Of a stretch of DNA of 64,000 nucleotides, positions 1 to 10,020 are shown piece by piece. The stretch comes from Pseudocoprococcus catus. GTDB lineage: Bacteria > Bacillota > Clostridia > Lachnospirales > Lachnospiraceae. A program made the translations under genes and the position numbers. Numbering within the stretch: position 1 is the stretch's first letter; each line of letters begins with the position of its first letter. The notes below the pieces were generated by a model. The model saw only the letters and a list, made by a program, of their open reading frames with translations, searched no databases and was not told the DNA's origin. The stretch is from NCBI RefSeq assembly GCF_902381825.1, contig NZ_LR698973.1:3309739-3373738 (forward strand). The letters are read 5' to 3'.

Positions 1-55
1 TTACCATATTTTGGAAATGATAATTTTATACATAGAAGAAAGGTAGTGAGTGATA

Positions 56-3000
56 ATGGAACAGCAGAAGAAACCGGCTTTATATGATCCGTCTTTTGAA
101 CATGATGCATGTGGTATCGGTGCAGTTGTGAATATTAAGGGTATCAAGACACATAAGACTGTTGAGGATGCACTGACCATCGTAGAAACACTGGAACATC
201 GTGCAGGTAAGGATGCCGAGGGCAAGACCGGTGATGGTGTTGGTATTATGCTTCAGATTTCTCACAGATTTTTTAAGAAAGTGACTGAGGAACTGGGTTT
301 TGATATTGGTGAAGAACGGGAATACGGTGTTGGTATGTTTTTCTTCCCGCATGATGAGTTGAGAAAGAATCAGGCCAAGAAGATGTTTGAGATCATTGTG
401 GCAAAGGAAGGTCTTGAATTCCTCGGATGGCGTACAGTACCGACGAATCCATCCGTACTGGGACAGAAAGCATTGGACAAGATGCCATATATTATGCAGG
501 GCTTTGTAAAGAAACCGGCAGATGTGGTCAAGGGCATTGATTTTGATCGTAAGCTGTACATTGCAAGACGTGTTTTTGAACAGAGTAATGATAATACCTA
601 TGTCTGTTCTTTATCCAGCCGTACTATTGTCTATAAAGGTATGTTCCTGGTAGGCGAGTTGAGAAAGTTCTTTGATGATCTTCAGGATGAGGATTATGAA
701 TCAGCCATTGCAACGGTACATTCACGTTTCAGTACGAATACGAATCCAAGCTGGATGCGTGCGCATCCAAACCGTTTGATTGTCCATAACGGCGAGATCA
801 ATACAATCCGCGGCAATGCAGATACCATGTTGGCCCGTGAGGAAACGATGTCTTCCGGTGTCCTGAAGGGTGAGATGCATAAGGTACTGCCGGTGATCAA
901 TTCTTCAGGTTCTGATTCCGCGATGCTGGACAATACATTGGAATTTCTGATGATGAGCGGTATGCCGCTGCCGAAGGCTGTCATGATCACAATCCCTGAA
1001 CCATGGGAGAATGACAAGAGCATGAGCCAGACAAAGAGAGATTTCTATCAGTACTATGCAACGATGCTGGAGCCATGGGATGGCCCTGCTTCCATTGTCT
1101 TTTCAGATGGTGATCTTCTTGGTGCGGTGCTTGACCGCAACGGTCTGCGTCCGTCCAGATATTATGTGACAGATGATGATTACATGATTTTGTCTTCAGA
1201 AGTTGGTGCACTGCCTGTACCGGAAGAACATATTGTTTTAAAGGATCGTCTGCGTCCGGGAAAGATGCTGCTGGTAGATACTGTTCAGGGCCGTTTGATC
1301 TCTGATGATGAGCTGAAGGAGACATATGCCCAGAGTCAGCCTTATGGTGAATGGGTGGATGCCAACCTTGTTAAGCTTGAAGATCTGAAGATCCCAAATG
1401 AACGTGTGCCGGAATATACAAGGGATGAGCGTATCAGACTGCAGAAGGCATTCGGCTATACATATGAAGAGTTAAAGGATACCATCCTTCCGATGGCCAA
1501 GAATGGTGCAGAGCCAATTGCTGCCATGGGTGTGGACACACCGCTTTCTGTTCTGAGCAATCAGCCGAAGCCACTGTTTTCTTATTTTAAACAGATGTTT
1601 GCACAGGTAACCAATCCGCCGATCGATGCTATCCGTGAGGAAATTGTGACATCTACAACGGTTTATATCGGACCGGACGGCAATCTTCTGGAAGAAGAAG
1701 CAGAAAACTGCAAGATGGTACAGATCCACAATCCGATTCTGACGAACACAGATCTGCTGAAGATCAAATCCATGAATATAGAAGGATTCAAAGTAGCAAC
1801 AATTCCGATCACTTACTATGTCAATACACCCCTTGAGCGTGCATTGGATCATCTGTTTGTGGAAGTAGACAGAGCTTACAGAGACGGTGTGAATATTCTG
1901 ATCCTTTCCGACAGAGGCATCGATGAGAACCATGTAGCGATTCCTTCCCTGCTGGCTGTATCTGCCCTTGAGCATTATCTTGTCAGAACAAAGAAGAGAA
2001 CAGCGGTTGCTGTGATCCTTGAGAGTGCAGAGCCAAGAGAAGTGCATCATTTTGCAACGCTGCTGGGTTATGGTGCCTGCGCTATCAACCCATATCTGGC
2101 TCAGGAATCCATCAAAGAACTGATCGATCTGCATATGCTTGACAAGGATTATTACGCAGCTGTCAGTGATTACAATTCAGCGGTTCTTCACGGCATTGTC
2201 AAGATTGCTTCCAAAATGGGGATTTCAACGATCCAGTCTTATCAGGGCTCTCAGATATTTGAAGCCATTGGTATCAGCAAAGAAGTCATTGATACATATT
2301 TTACGAATACAGTCAGCCGTATCGGCGGCATAACATTAAAAGACATTGAGCGCGATATGAATACATGGCATATGCGTGCATTTGATCCGCTGGGGTTGGA
2401 TGTGGATCTGTCTCTGGACAGCATCGGTGGTCATAAGATGCGAAGCGGCAAAGAGGAACATCTTTATAATGCAAGAACCATTCATCTGCTTCAGGAATCC
2501 ACAAAACGCGGAGATTATGAGATGTTTAAAGAGTATTCTCACAATATTAATGAAGAAACACGCCTGATGAACCTGAGAGGTCTTCTGGAGTTCAAGTTTG
2601 ATGAAGAAGGCGGTATTCCGATTGAAGAAGTAGAGAGTGTGGATGAGATTGTGAAGCGCTTCAAGACAGGTGCCATGTCCTATGGCTCCATTTCTCAGGA
2701 AGCTCATGAGACACTGGCTATTGCCATGAATATGATCCACGGCAAATCCAATTCCGGTGAAGGTGGTGAGAGTCTTGAACGTCTTACTATCGGACCGGAT
2801 GGACTTAACCGGTGTTCTGCTATCAAACAGGTAGCTTCGGGTCGTTTTGGTGTGACTTCCAGATACCTTGTCAGTGCCAACGAGATCCAGATTAAAATGG
2901 CTCAGGGTGCAAAACCGGGTGAAGGCGGTCATCTTCCGGGCGGAAAGGTTTATCCGTGGATTGCAAAGACAAGACTTTCCACACCGGGTGTGGCATTGAT

Positions 3001-4594
3001 CTCACCACCGCCGCATCATGATATTTATTCCATCGAGGATCTGGCACAGTTGATCTACGATTTAAAGAATGCGAATCGTTCGGCAAGAATTTCTGTCAAA
3101 CTGGTATCTGAGGCTGGTGTTGGTACTGTTGCAGCCGGTGTTGCTAAAGCAGGTGCACAGGTTATCCTGATCTCCGGTTATGACGGCGGCACAGGTGCAG
3201 CACCTCGAACATCTATCCACAATGCAGGTCTTCCTTGGGAGATTGGCCTGGCAGAAACACATCAGACACTGATCATGAACGGTCTTCGTTCAAGAGTCCG
3301 TCTTGAAACGGATGGTAAGTTGATGACAGGCCGTGATGTAGCAATGGCAGCGATCCTTGGCGCAGAGGAATTTGGTTTTGCTACAGCGCCCCTTGTGACA
3401 ATGGGATGCGTCATGATGCGTGTATGTAATCTGGATACATGTCCGGTGGGTATTGCTACACAGAACCCTGAACTGCGTAAGCGTTTCAGAGGTAAACCGG
3501 AATATGTGGTCAACTTTATGAAATTTGTTGCCCAGGAACTGCGTGAGATCATGGCAAAACTGGGTGTGCATAACCTGGATGAATTAGTGGGACGTTCTGA
3601 TCTGATCAAAGTCAGAGACGATGTGGATCCTCAGATTTACGGTAAACTGGATCTTTCAGCCATTGTTGAGAATCCGTATCTGCATGAAGAAAAACATCTG
3701 TTTATGCCGGAGGATGTTTATGATTTTGGCCTTCAGAAGACCATTGATGAGAAAGTCTTCCTGAAAGAATTCAAGTCTGCACTGGCAGGCAAGAAGAAAA
3801 AGAAGATTGAGATTAATGTACGCAATACAGATCGTACACTGGGTACAATTTTCGGGTCCGAGATCACCAAGAAGTATGGCGATACATTGCCGGAAGATCA
3901 GTACACGGTGAAGTGCAACGGCAGCGGCGGACAGAGCTTTGGTGCCTTCATTCCTAAGGGACTGACACTGGAACTGTGCGGCGACAGCAATGATTATTTC
4001 GGCAAAGGTCTTTCAGGGGGCAAACTGGTGCTTTATCCACCAAAGAATATTAAGTTTGAGTCCAATGAAAATATCATCGTCGGTAATGTTGCCCTTTACG
4101 GTGCCACAAGCGGCAAGGCTTATATCAGCGGTGTGGCAGGTGAACGTTTCTGCGTTCGTAATTCAGGTGCAACAGCAGTTGTTGAAGGCGTCGGCGATCA
4201 TGGCTGTGAATATATGACAGGCGGCCGTGTGGTTGTTCTCGGACGCACAGGCAAGAATTTTGCAGCCGGTATGAGCGGCGGTATTGCCTATGTTCTGGAT
4301 GAAAACAGAGATTTATATAAACGTGTCAATAAAGAATTAGTTTCCATTGATACGGTGACATCCAAATATGATGTTATGGAGCTGAGAGATATGATCCAGG
4401 CGCATGTGGACAATACAGGTTCTGCCATTGGCAAAGAGATTCTTGACAACTTCTCTGAATATCTGCCGAAGTTCAAGAAGATCATACCGCATGATTACAG
4501 TCATATGCAGACAGCCATTGTCCATATGGAAGAAAAAGGTCTGACATTTGACCAGGCACAGATTGAAGCATTTTACGCAAGTAAGAGAGGATAG
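56..4594 (+). CDS. gltB: Glutamate synthase large subunit
   Basis: Large (alpha) subunit of NADPH-dependent glutamate synthase. It hydrolyses glutamine and transfers the ammonia to 2-oxoglutarate at the FMN site, giving two glutamates. About 1512 residues is the normal full length. The N-terminal class II amidotransferase starts with a short propeptide, and Cys19 in DACGIG should become the catalytic N-terminal residue. The central and FMN domains follow, with a 3Fe-4S cysteine set at about C1118, C1124 and C1129 (CNLDTCPVG), then the C-terminal GXGXG beta-helix repeats. The start is ATG 56 or in-frame GTG 50; GAAAGG at 38-43 is closer to the GTG. gltD follows 12 bp downstream, so the two form an operon whose promoter lies left of the window. 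Confidence 0.97.
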   Translation: MEQQKKPALYDPSFEHDACGIGAVVNIKGIKTHKTVEDALTIVETLEHRAGKDAEGKTGDGVGIMLQISHRFFKKVTEELGFDIGEEREYGVGMFFFPHDELRKNQAKKMFEIIVAKEGLEFLGWRTVPTNPSVLGQKALDKMPYIMQGFVKKPADVVKGIDFDRKLYIARRVFEQSNDNTYVCSLSSRTIVYKGMFLVGELRKFFDDLQDEDYESAIATVHSRFSTNTNPSWMRAHPNRLIVHNGEINTIRGNADTMLAREETMSSGVLKGEMHKVLPVINSSGSDSAMLDNTLEFLMMSGMPLPKAVMITIPEPWENDKSMSQTKRDFYQYYATMLEPWDGPASIVFSDGDLLGAVLDRNGLRPSRYYVTDDDYMILSSEVGALPVPEEHIVLKDRLRPGKMLLVDTVQGRLISDDELKETYAQSQPYGEWVDANLVKLEDLKIPNERVPEYTRDERIRLQKAFGYTYEELKDTILPMAKNGAEPIAAMGVDTPLSVLSNQPKPLFSYFKQMFAQVTNPPIDAIREEIVTSTTVYIGPDGNLLEEEAENCKMVQIHNPILTNTDLLKIKSMNIEGFKVATIPITYYVNTPLERALDHLFVEVDRAYRDGVNILILSDRGIDENHVAIPSLLAVSALEHYLVRTKKRTAVAVILESAEPREVHHFATLLGYGACAINPYLAQESIKELIDLHMLDKDYYAAVSDYNSAVLHGIVKIASKMGISTIQSYQGSQIFEAIGISKEVIDTYFTNTVSRIGGITLKDIERDMNTWHMRAFDPLGLDVDLSLDSIGGHKMRSGKEEHLYNARTIHLLQESTKRGDYEMFKEYSHNINEETRLMNLRGLLEFKFDEEGGIPIEEVESVDEIVKRFKTGAMSYGSISQEAHETLAIAMNMIHGKSNSGEGGESLERLTIGPDGLNRCSAIKQVASGRFGVTSRYLVSANEIQIKMAQGAKPGEGGHLPGGKVYPWIAKTRLSTPGVALISPPPHHDIYSIEDLAQLIYDLKNANRSARISVKLVSEAGVGTVAAGVAKAGAQVILISGYDGGTGAAPRTSIHNAGLPWEIGLAETHQTLIMNGLRSRVRLETDGKLMTGRDVAMAAILGAEEFGFATAPLVTMGCVMMRVCNLDTCPVGIATQNPELRKRFRGKPEYVVNFMKFVAQELREIMAKLGVHNLDELVGRSDLIKVRDDVDPQIYGKLDLSAIVENPYLHEEKHLFMPEDVYDFGLQKTIDEKVFLKEFKSALAGKKKKKIEINVRNTDRTLGTIFGSEITKKYGDTLPEDQYTVKCNGSGGQSFGAFIPKGLTLELCGDSNDYFGKGLSGGKLVLYPPKNIKFESNENIIVGNVALYGATSGKAYISGVAGERFCVRNSGATAVVEGVGDHGCEYMTGGRVVVLGRTGKNFAAGMSGGIAYVLDENRDLYKRVNKELVSIDTVTSKYDVMELRDMIQAHVDNTGSAIGKEILDNFSEYLPKFKKIIPHDYSHMQTAIVHMEEKGLTFDQAQIEAFYASKRG

Positions 4595-4606
4595 GAGGGG
4601 ATAACA

Positions 4607-6094
4607 ATGGGAAAACCAACCGGATTTTTAGAATATGAGAGAGAAACAGGGTGTGTCATTTCACCTGAGGAACGTATTCAGAATTTTAACGAATTCCATA
4701 TCCCTCTGAGCAGTGAAATGCAGCAAAAGCAGGGCGCAAGGTGTATGGACTGCGGTGTACCGTTTTGTCAGTCTGGTATGATGATCGGCGGTATGGTATC
4801 GGGCTGTCCGCTGAATAACCTTGTACCGGAATGGAATGATCTGATTTATAACGGCAACTGGGAACAGGCATGGCGTCGTCTGATGAAGACAAACAGCTTT
4901 CCTGAATTCACATCACGTGTCTGCCCGGCTTTGTGCGAGGCAGCGTGTACTTGCAATTTAAACGGAGCCCCGGTTTCTGTTAAGGAAAATGAACATGGTA
5001 TTATTGAATACGGTTATGAACATGGCTTGATGAAAGCAGATCCACCGAAGGTAAGAACCGGCAAGCGAATCGCAGTTGTGGGTTCCGGCCCTTCCGGACT
5101 GGCAGCCGCAGATCAGCTGAACAAACGTGGCCATCAGGTGACAGTTTTCGAGAGAAGTGACCGTGTGGGCGGACTTTTGATGTACGGTATTCCGAATATG
5201 AAACTGGACAAAGCGGTCATCGAACGCCGTATTAACATTATGAAAGAAGAAGGCATTGAATTCGTAACAGGTGCGGATATCGGCAATAATTATAAGGCTT
5301 CCAGACTGCTCAAAGAATATGACAGCGTGATCCTGGCCTGTGGTGCATCGAATCCGAGAGATATCAATGTGCCGGGGCGTGAAGCAAAAGGTATCTATTT
5401 TGCCGTTGACTTCCTGAAGAAGACAACAAAGAGTCTTTTGGATTCAAATTTTGAGGACGGCAATTTCATTTCTGCCAAAGGTAAAAATGTGCTTGTTATC
5501 GGCGGCGGTGATACAGGCAATGACTGTGTCGGCACATCTATCCGTCTGGGGGCTCAGAATGTCATTCAGCTGGAAATGATGCCGAAAGCGCCGGATCAGC
5601 GTGCAGAGAGCAATCCATGGCCGGAATGGCCGAAAATCTGCAAGACAGATTACGGCCAGGAGGAAGCCATTGCATTATATGGTCATGATCCTCGAATTTA
5701 TGAGACAACGGTGAAATCCTTTATCGCCAATGATAATGGTGAAGTCTGTGCTGCAGAATTAGTGAAACTGTCATGGCAGAAAGACCCTGAGTCAGGACGT
5801 ATGGTGATGCATGAAATCGAAGGCAGCAATGAGATTATTCCAGTCGATCTGGTGCTTATTGCAGCAGGTTTCCTTGGCAGTCAGAGTTATGTCACAGATG
5901 CTTTTGGTGTAGAGGTGGACGGCAGAACCAATGTCAAAACAGAACCGGGCCATTATCATACAAGCGAAGAGAAAGTCTATGTGGCCGGAGATATGCATAG
6001 AGGACAGTCACTGGTTGTATGGGCAATCAGAGAAGGTAGAGAGGCTGCAAAATGTGTGGACATTAATCTGATGGGGTATACAAACCTTGATTAG
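4607..6094 (+). CDS. gltD: Glutamate synthase small subunit
   Basis: Beta subunit of glutamate synthase. It takes electrons from NAD(P)H through FAD and passes them over 4Fe-4S clusters to GltB. The 495-residue length is typical. N-terminal cluster cysteines are visible at C46, C49, C54 and C67, and at C106, C110, C114 and C116. An FAD Rossmann motif GSGPSG lies at about 159-164, and a second dinucleotide motif, VIGGGDTGND, lies in the C-terminal half. GGAGGGG at 4594-4600 sits six bases before the ATG, overlapping the gltB stop region, so translation is probably coupled to gltB. Confidence 0.97.
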   Translation: MGKPTGFLEYERETGCVISPEERIQNFNEFHIPLSSEMQQKQGARCMDCGVPFCQSGMMIGGMVSGCPLNNLVPEWNDLIYNGNWEQAWRRLMKTNSFPEFTSRVCPALCEAACTCNLNGAPVSVKENEHGIIEYGYEHGLMKADPPKVRTGKRIAVVGSGPSGLAAADQLNKRGHQVTVFERSDRVGGLLMYGIPNMKLDKAVIERRINIMKEEGIEFVTGADIGNNYKASRLLKEYDSVILACGASNPRDINVPGREAKGIYFAVDFLKKTTKSLLDSNFEDGNFISAKGKNVLVIGGGDTGNDCVGTSIRLGAQNVIQLEMMPKAPDQRAESNPWPEWPKICKTDYGQEEAIALYGHDPRIYETTVKSFIANDNGEVCAAELVKLSWQKDPESGRMVMHEIEGSNEIIPVDLVLIAAGFLGSQSYVTDAFGVEVDGRTNVKTEPGHYHTSEEKVYVAGDMHRGQSLVVWAIREGREAAKCVDINLMGYTNLD

Positions 6095-6106
6095 TCGATA
6101 CGCAGA

Positions 6107-6136
6107 TTGACGGTGGTTGACGGCGGTTAACGGCGT
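6107..6136. repeat. Three tandem 10-bp imperfect repeats
   Basis: Three consecutive decamers follow the gltD stop: TTGACGGTGG, TTGACGGCGG and TTAACGGCGT. The last one runs into the left arm of the large palindrome that begins at 6132. Function is unknown. They could be a protein-binding array, replication slippage, or the edge of a mobile element. Confidence 0.6.
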
Positions 6137-6321
6137 GCAGTTGAAGATTATAATACGAAATGAAGAATGAGCCTATTCAACACAGGTACACTCGTGTTGC
6201 CCGAAACTGGCAGCGGTACATAAGATGCTAAAGGACAGCATCTAAGTACCGGCCGTTTCGGAAGCACCTGTGTCTGAATAGGTTCATTCTTCATTTCTTT
6301 TTTAGATTTTGACTGCACGCC
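6132..6321 (+). repeat. Giant nested inverted repeat, terminator-like
   Basis: About 190 bases fold into one nested structure. The outermost 10-bp arms are GGCGTGCAGT (6132-6141) and ACTGCACGCC (6312-6321). A nearly perfect 31-bp stem joins 6157-6187 to 6266-6297 with one bulge and one G-U pair. Inside are CCGAAAC/GTTTCGG (6201-6207 with 6255-6261), GGTAC/GTACC and GATGCT/AGCATC. Six T residues (6298-6303) directly follow the 31-bp stem, so this part can end gltBD transcription. The structure is far larger than an ordinary terminator and could be a MITE-like element or structured RNA. Confidence 0.75.
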
Positions 6322-6526
6322 TGTTTAATTGGTCAGCGAAAGGTTTTGAGCATCGATTAAAATCAAATGGTTCGTATGATTTATTTTGAGGTGTAGGGCT
6401 GTTTTTATTTAATGATGGCATATTTTTATATATGTGGACAGGGATGGCTTTTGGATAAGAGGTATGGTAGAATAATTAATAGCACAGGTATTTTGAGGAA
6501 GTTGGAGAGAAGATAGGAGTATAGGC
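6322..6526. other. Gene-free gap before the GNAT gene
   Basis: Between the palindrome and the acetyltransferase start I see AT-rich DNA with no convincing ORF or RNA gene. A GAGAAGATAGGAG purine run just before ATG 6527 supplies the ribosome binding site. No clear -35/-10 pair was recognised. Confidence 0.5.
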
Positions 6527-7075
6527 ATGACTTTTGAAAAAACAGTTACATTAAAGGATGGCAGGAACTGCCTTTTGAGGAATGGCGTTACCAGTGATGG
6601 GAAGGCAGTTCTGGATGTTTTTAATCGGACTCATGAGGAGACGGATTATCTGCTGACTTATTCGGATGAGAATCGTTTTACGGCTTCTCAGGAAGCAGAT
6701 TTTTTGCAGAGGAAAACAGATAGTGCGAATAACGTTGAAATTATTGCGGTGGTGGATGATGTTGTGGCTGGGACTGCCGGGATTGATGCTTTGGGAACGC
6801 GGGATAAAATCAAGCATCGTGCGGTTTTTGGCATTGCCATTACAAAGGAGTTCTGGGGACTCGGCATCGGAAAGTATCTGATGGAGGCATGCATTGAGTG
6901 TGCCAGAGAAGCTGGGTATCTTCAGCTGGAACTGGAAGTTGTTGCTGAGAATGAGAGGGCAGTTGAAATGTACAGGAGAGCAGGATTCATTGAATATGGA
7001 AGAAATCCGAAGGCTTTTCGTCTGAGAACAGGGGAATATCAGGAATTGATTGACATGCGTCTGGAATTAAAATAA
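6527..7075 (+). CDS. GNAT family N-acetyltransferase
   Basis: A 182-residue GCN5-related acetyltransferase that should transfer acetyl from acetyl-CoA to an amine. The acetyl-CoA loop is visible in motif A (about 104-125: FGIAITKEFWGLGIGKYLME), followed by the usual motif B region with NERAVEMYRRAGF near the C terminus. The substrate cannot be told from sequence; RimI/RimL-like or small-molecule acceptors are both possible. It stands alone between gltD and the pyrophosphatase and is probably its own transcription unit. Confidence 0.88.
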   Translation: MTFEKTVTLKDGRNCLLRNGVTSDGKAVLDVFNRTHEETDYLLTYSDENRFTASQEADFLQRKTDSANNVEIIAVVDDVVAGTAGIDALGTRDKIKHRAVFGIAITKEFWGLGIGKYLMEACIECAREAGYLQLELEVVAENERAVEMYRRAGFIEYGRNPKAFRLRTGEYQELIDMRLELK

Positions 7076-7159
7076 AACGAATCTTGATATTTCCATGTTA
7101 AAAAAGCAACGATATTTGCAAATTTTTAATACTTTTTTATAATAATTTAATGGTAACGG

Positions 7160-7188
7160 TTGACTTTCCCAAAAAAATCGGATAATAT
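7160..7188 (+). promoter_or_regulatory. Sigma-70-type promoter for hppA
   Basis: TTGACT (7160-7165) is separated by exactly 17 bases from TAATAT (7183-7188). The resulting leader of about 85 bases contains a 9-bp hairpin, TATGCAGAT (7204-7212) with ATCTGCATA (7224-7232), and an AAAGGAG ribosome binding site ahead of ATG 7280. Confidence 0.75.
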
Positions 7189-7279
7189 TTAAGGCATGAC
7201 TAGTATGCAGATTGTATGATTACATCTGCATAATTTATGCTCAAAATTAAACGTTTAAGAAAGAGAAAGGAGTTTAATT

Positions 7280-9271
7280 ATGAATCTCATGTATGTCGCA
7301 GTTATCTGCGCACTCATCGGTCTGGTATTCGCCTTTGTTTTGACAAAGAGAGTTAATTCTGTAGATGCCGGTACAGACCGTATGAAAGAAATCGCTTCTG
7401 CTATCGCAGAAGGTGCAAGAGCATTCCTTTTTGCTGAATACAGAATTCTTGCAATCTTTATTGTAGTGCTCTTCGTTGTTCTTTGCTTCTTAAGAAATCC
7501 ACTTACAGCAGTTTGCTTCCTTTGCGGTGCTGTTCTTTCTATCATCGCCGGTTATTGTGGTATGACAGTAGCTACTAAGGCGAATGTCAGAACAGCCAAT
7601 GCAGCAAGAACAAGTGGTATGAACAAAGCACTTAATGTTGCATTCTCTGGTGGTGCCGTTATGGGTATGTGTGTTGCAGGCCTTGGTCTTCTTGGTGTAG
7701 CTGGTCTGTATGTAATCACAGGTGATGCAGATGTTCTTTTCGGTTTCTCCCTTGGTGCATCTTCTATCGCTCTTTTTGCCCGTGTTGGTGGTGGTATTTA
7801 TACAAAAGCTGCTGACGTTGGTGCTGACCTTGTAGGTAAGGTAGAAGCTGGTATCCCTGAGGATGACCCTCGTAATCCTGCTACAATCGCCGATAACGTA
7901 GGTGATAACGTAGGTGACGTTGCCGGTATGGGTGCTGACCTTTTCGAGTCTTATGCAGGTTCTCTTATTTCTGCTATCACTCTTGGTCTTGCAGGTTCTT
8001 TCGGTGCGATCACACTGGATACAGCGAAAGCTGCAATCTTCCCTGCAATCTTATCTGCTCTGGGTATCGTTGCTTCTGTTATCGGTACATTCATGGTACA
8101 GGGTAAAGAAGGCGGTAACCCACAGAAAGCCCTCAACAGAGGTGAATATACAGCTGATGCCATTGTTGTTATCGGTGCCATTGCATTGTCTGTATATTAT
8201 CTTGGTTCTATCATGCCTGCTGTTGCTATCATCGCTGGTCTGATCGTTGGTCTGATCATCGGTATTATCACAGAGGTTTATACATCCGGTGATTACGGCT
8301 CAGTTAAGAAGATTGCTGAACAGTCTGAAACTGGTGCTGCTACAACAATTATTTCCGGTCTTGCTGTAGGTATGCAGTCCACAGCTATTCCGCTTGTACT
8401 GATCTGTGTAGGTATCTTTGTTGCTTACAAGTGCTGCGGACTTTACGGTATCGCACTTGCAGCTGTAGGTATGCTTTCTACAACAGGTATCACAGTTGCT
8501 GTTGATGCTTATGGTCCTATCGCTGATAATGCCGGTGGTATCGCAGAAATGTCTTACCTTGATGAGTCCGTTCGTGAAATCACAGACTCTCTTGATGCTG
8601 TAGGTAACACAACAGCTGCTATGGGTAAAGGTTTCGCTATCGGTTCTGCTGCACTGACAGCTATGGCACTTTTCATGTCCTACGCTCAGCAGGTTAACCT
8701 TTCAGCAATCAACATTCTTTCTTATACAACAATTATCGGTCTTCTGATCGGTGGTATGCTGCCATTCCTTTTCTCAGCTTTCACAATGGAATCTGTATCT
8801 AAGGCTGCATATTCTATGATCGAGGAAGTTCGTAGACAGTTCAGAGAGATTCCTGGTATCATGGAAGGTAAGAGCAAACCTGATTATACAAAGTGTGTAG
8901 ATATTTCTACAAAGGCTGCTCTTCGTGAAATGATTATTCCTGGCGTTATGGCAGTTGTTGCTCCAATCATCATTGGTTTCCTTCTTGGTACAGAAGCTGT
9001 AGGCGGTATGCTTGCAGGTTCCCTTGTAACAGGTGTTATGATGGCGATCTTCATGTCCAACGCAGGTGGTGCTTGGGATAATGCTAAGAAATACATTGAG
9101 AACGGCAATCACGGCGGCAAGGGTTCTGAAGCTCATAAAGCTGCAGTTGTTGGTGATACAGTCGGTGACCCATTCAAGGATACATCAGGCCCTGCTATCA
9201 ACATCCTGATCAAACTGATGACAATCGTTGCATTAGTATTCTCTTCAGTATTTATCGGTATTCTTAACTAA
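7280..9271 (+). CDS. hppA: Membrane ion-pumping pyrophosphatase
   Basis: Integral membrane pyrophosphatase of 663 residues. It couples hydrolysis of cytoplasmic pyrophosphate to pumping of H+ and/or Na+ and forms about 16 membrane helices. The substrate-binding signature [20 protein letters not shown] lies at about 194-213, and the second acidic cluster [14 protein letters not shown] is near the C terminus. GNTTAA places Ala446 where K+-independent enzymes carry Lys, so this belongs to the K+-dependent class; many clostridial members of that class pump Na+. The codon choice is strongly biased (GGT, GCT, CTT), suggesting high expression. It is monocistronic, with its own promoter and terminator. 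Confidence 0.95.
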   Translation: MNLMYVAVICALIGLVFAFVLTKRVNSVDAGTDRMKEIASAIAEGARAFLFAEYRILAIFIVVLFVVLCFLRNPLTAVCFLCGAVLSIIAGYCGMTVATKANVRTANAARTSGMNKALNVAFSGGAVMGMCVAGLGLLGVAGLYVITGDADVLFGFSLGASSIALFARVGGGIYTKAADVGADLVGKVEAGIPEDDPRNPATIADNVGDNVGDVAGMGADLFESYAGSLISAITLGLAGSFGAITLDTAKAAIFPAILSALGIVASVIGTFMVQGKEGGNPQKALNRGEYTADAIVVIGAIALSVYYLGSIMPAVAIIAGLIVGLIIGIITEVYTSGDYGSVKKIAEQSETGAATTIISGLAVGMQSTAIPLVLICVGIFVAYKCCGLYGIALAAVGMLSTTGITVAVDAYGPIADNAGGIAEMSYLDESVREITDSLDAVGNTTAAMGKGFAIGSAALTAMALFMSYAQQVNLSAINILSYTTIIGLLIGGMLPFLFSAFTMESVSKAAYSMIEEVRRQFREIPGIMEGKSKPDYTKCVDISTKAALREMIIPGVMAVVAPIIIGFLLGTEAVGGMLAGSLVTGVMMAIFMSNAGGAWDNAKKYIENGNHGGKGSEAHKAAVVGDTVGDPFKDTSGPAINILIKLMTIVALVFSSVFIGILN

Positions 9272-9310
9272 TTATGAATCATCACTACATAGAATCTATG
9301 TAGACAACAT

Positions 9311-9350
9311 AAAAGCGGTATCGTTCATTTGAACGGTATCGCTTTTTTTT
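9311..9350 (+). terminator. Rho-independent terminator of hppA
   Basis: AAAAGCGGTATCGTTCA pairs with TGAACGGTATCGCTTTT across a two-base loop, and the stem runs into eight T residues. A separate 19-bp palindrome (CTACATAGA/TCTATGTAG, 9285-9303) lies just upstream, after the stop codon. Confidence 0.93.
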
Positions 9351-9476
9351 GTTTTTTGGTGTATACTTAATAACAGCGGCCCGGAGATTTGGATGAACAC
9401 TATGTCTGCGGAGCAGACCCAGGTTTCATATGAAAATGCGCGGGTAAATCTTGAATTATCATGGAGGTTCTATCAA

Positions 9477-9998
9477 ATGAGCGAAGTTATCAATAATATG
9501 AAGACAAGAAGAAGTATCAGAAAATATAAACCGGATATGATTCCGGAGGATGTGCTCAATCGGATTATCGAAGCGGGCACCTATGCAGCAACGGGTATGG
9601 GCAAGCAGTCACCCATCATTATTGCGGTGACGAATAAGGAAATCCGTGACAAGTTTTCGAAGATGAATGCAGAGATCATGGGTGTGGATTCTGATCCATT
9701 TTATGGTGCACCGGTTGTGCTGATTGTTCTGGCAGATAAAGCAAGACCAACCTATGTTTATGACGGCAGTCTGGTGATGGGCAATCTCATGCTTGCTGCT
9801 CATGCAGAAGGCATTGGCAGCTGCTGGATTCACAGAGCCAAAGAGGAATTTGAATCCGCAGAAGGCAAGGCCTTCTTAAAGTCACTTGGTATTGAAGGCG
9901 ATTATGAAGGTATTGGCCACTGTGTGCTGGGATATGCAGATGGAGAAGAGCCAAAAGCCATGCCTAGAAAAGAGAATTACGTTTACTGCGTGAAATAA
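9477..9998 (+). CDS. Nitroreductase family protein
   Basis: FMN-dependent nitroreductase-like oxidoreductase of 173 residues. The N terminus MKTRRSIRKYKPDMIPEDVL is the family's FMN-phosphate-binding start. AATGMGKQSP and the later GIGSCWI segment are also typical. The open frame extends 28 codons further upstream, but ATG 9477 is preferred because GGAGG (9463-9467) sits nine bases before it and family members begin here. The natural substrate is unknown. The next gene, pepT, begins 22 bp downstream, so the two are likely co-transcribed. Confidence 0.92.
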   Translation: MSEVINNMKTRRSIRKYKPDMIPEDVLNRIIEAGTYAATGMGKQSPIIIAVTNKEIRDKFSKMNAEIMGVDSDPFYGAPVVLIVLADKARPTYVYDGSLVMGNLMLAAHAEGIGSCWIHRAKEEFESAEGKAFLKSLGIEGDYEGIGHCVLGYADGEEPKAMPRKENYVYCVK

Positions 9999-10020
9999 AA
10001 AGGAAGCGGGGAAATAGAGA

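Noticed and set aside
1472..2134. Long minus-strand frame inside gltB
   Set aside because: It lies entirely within a well-supported gene, lacks a ribosome binding site, and is a codon-bias shadow.
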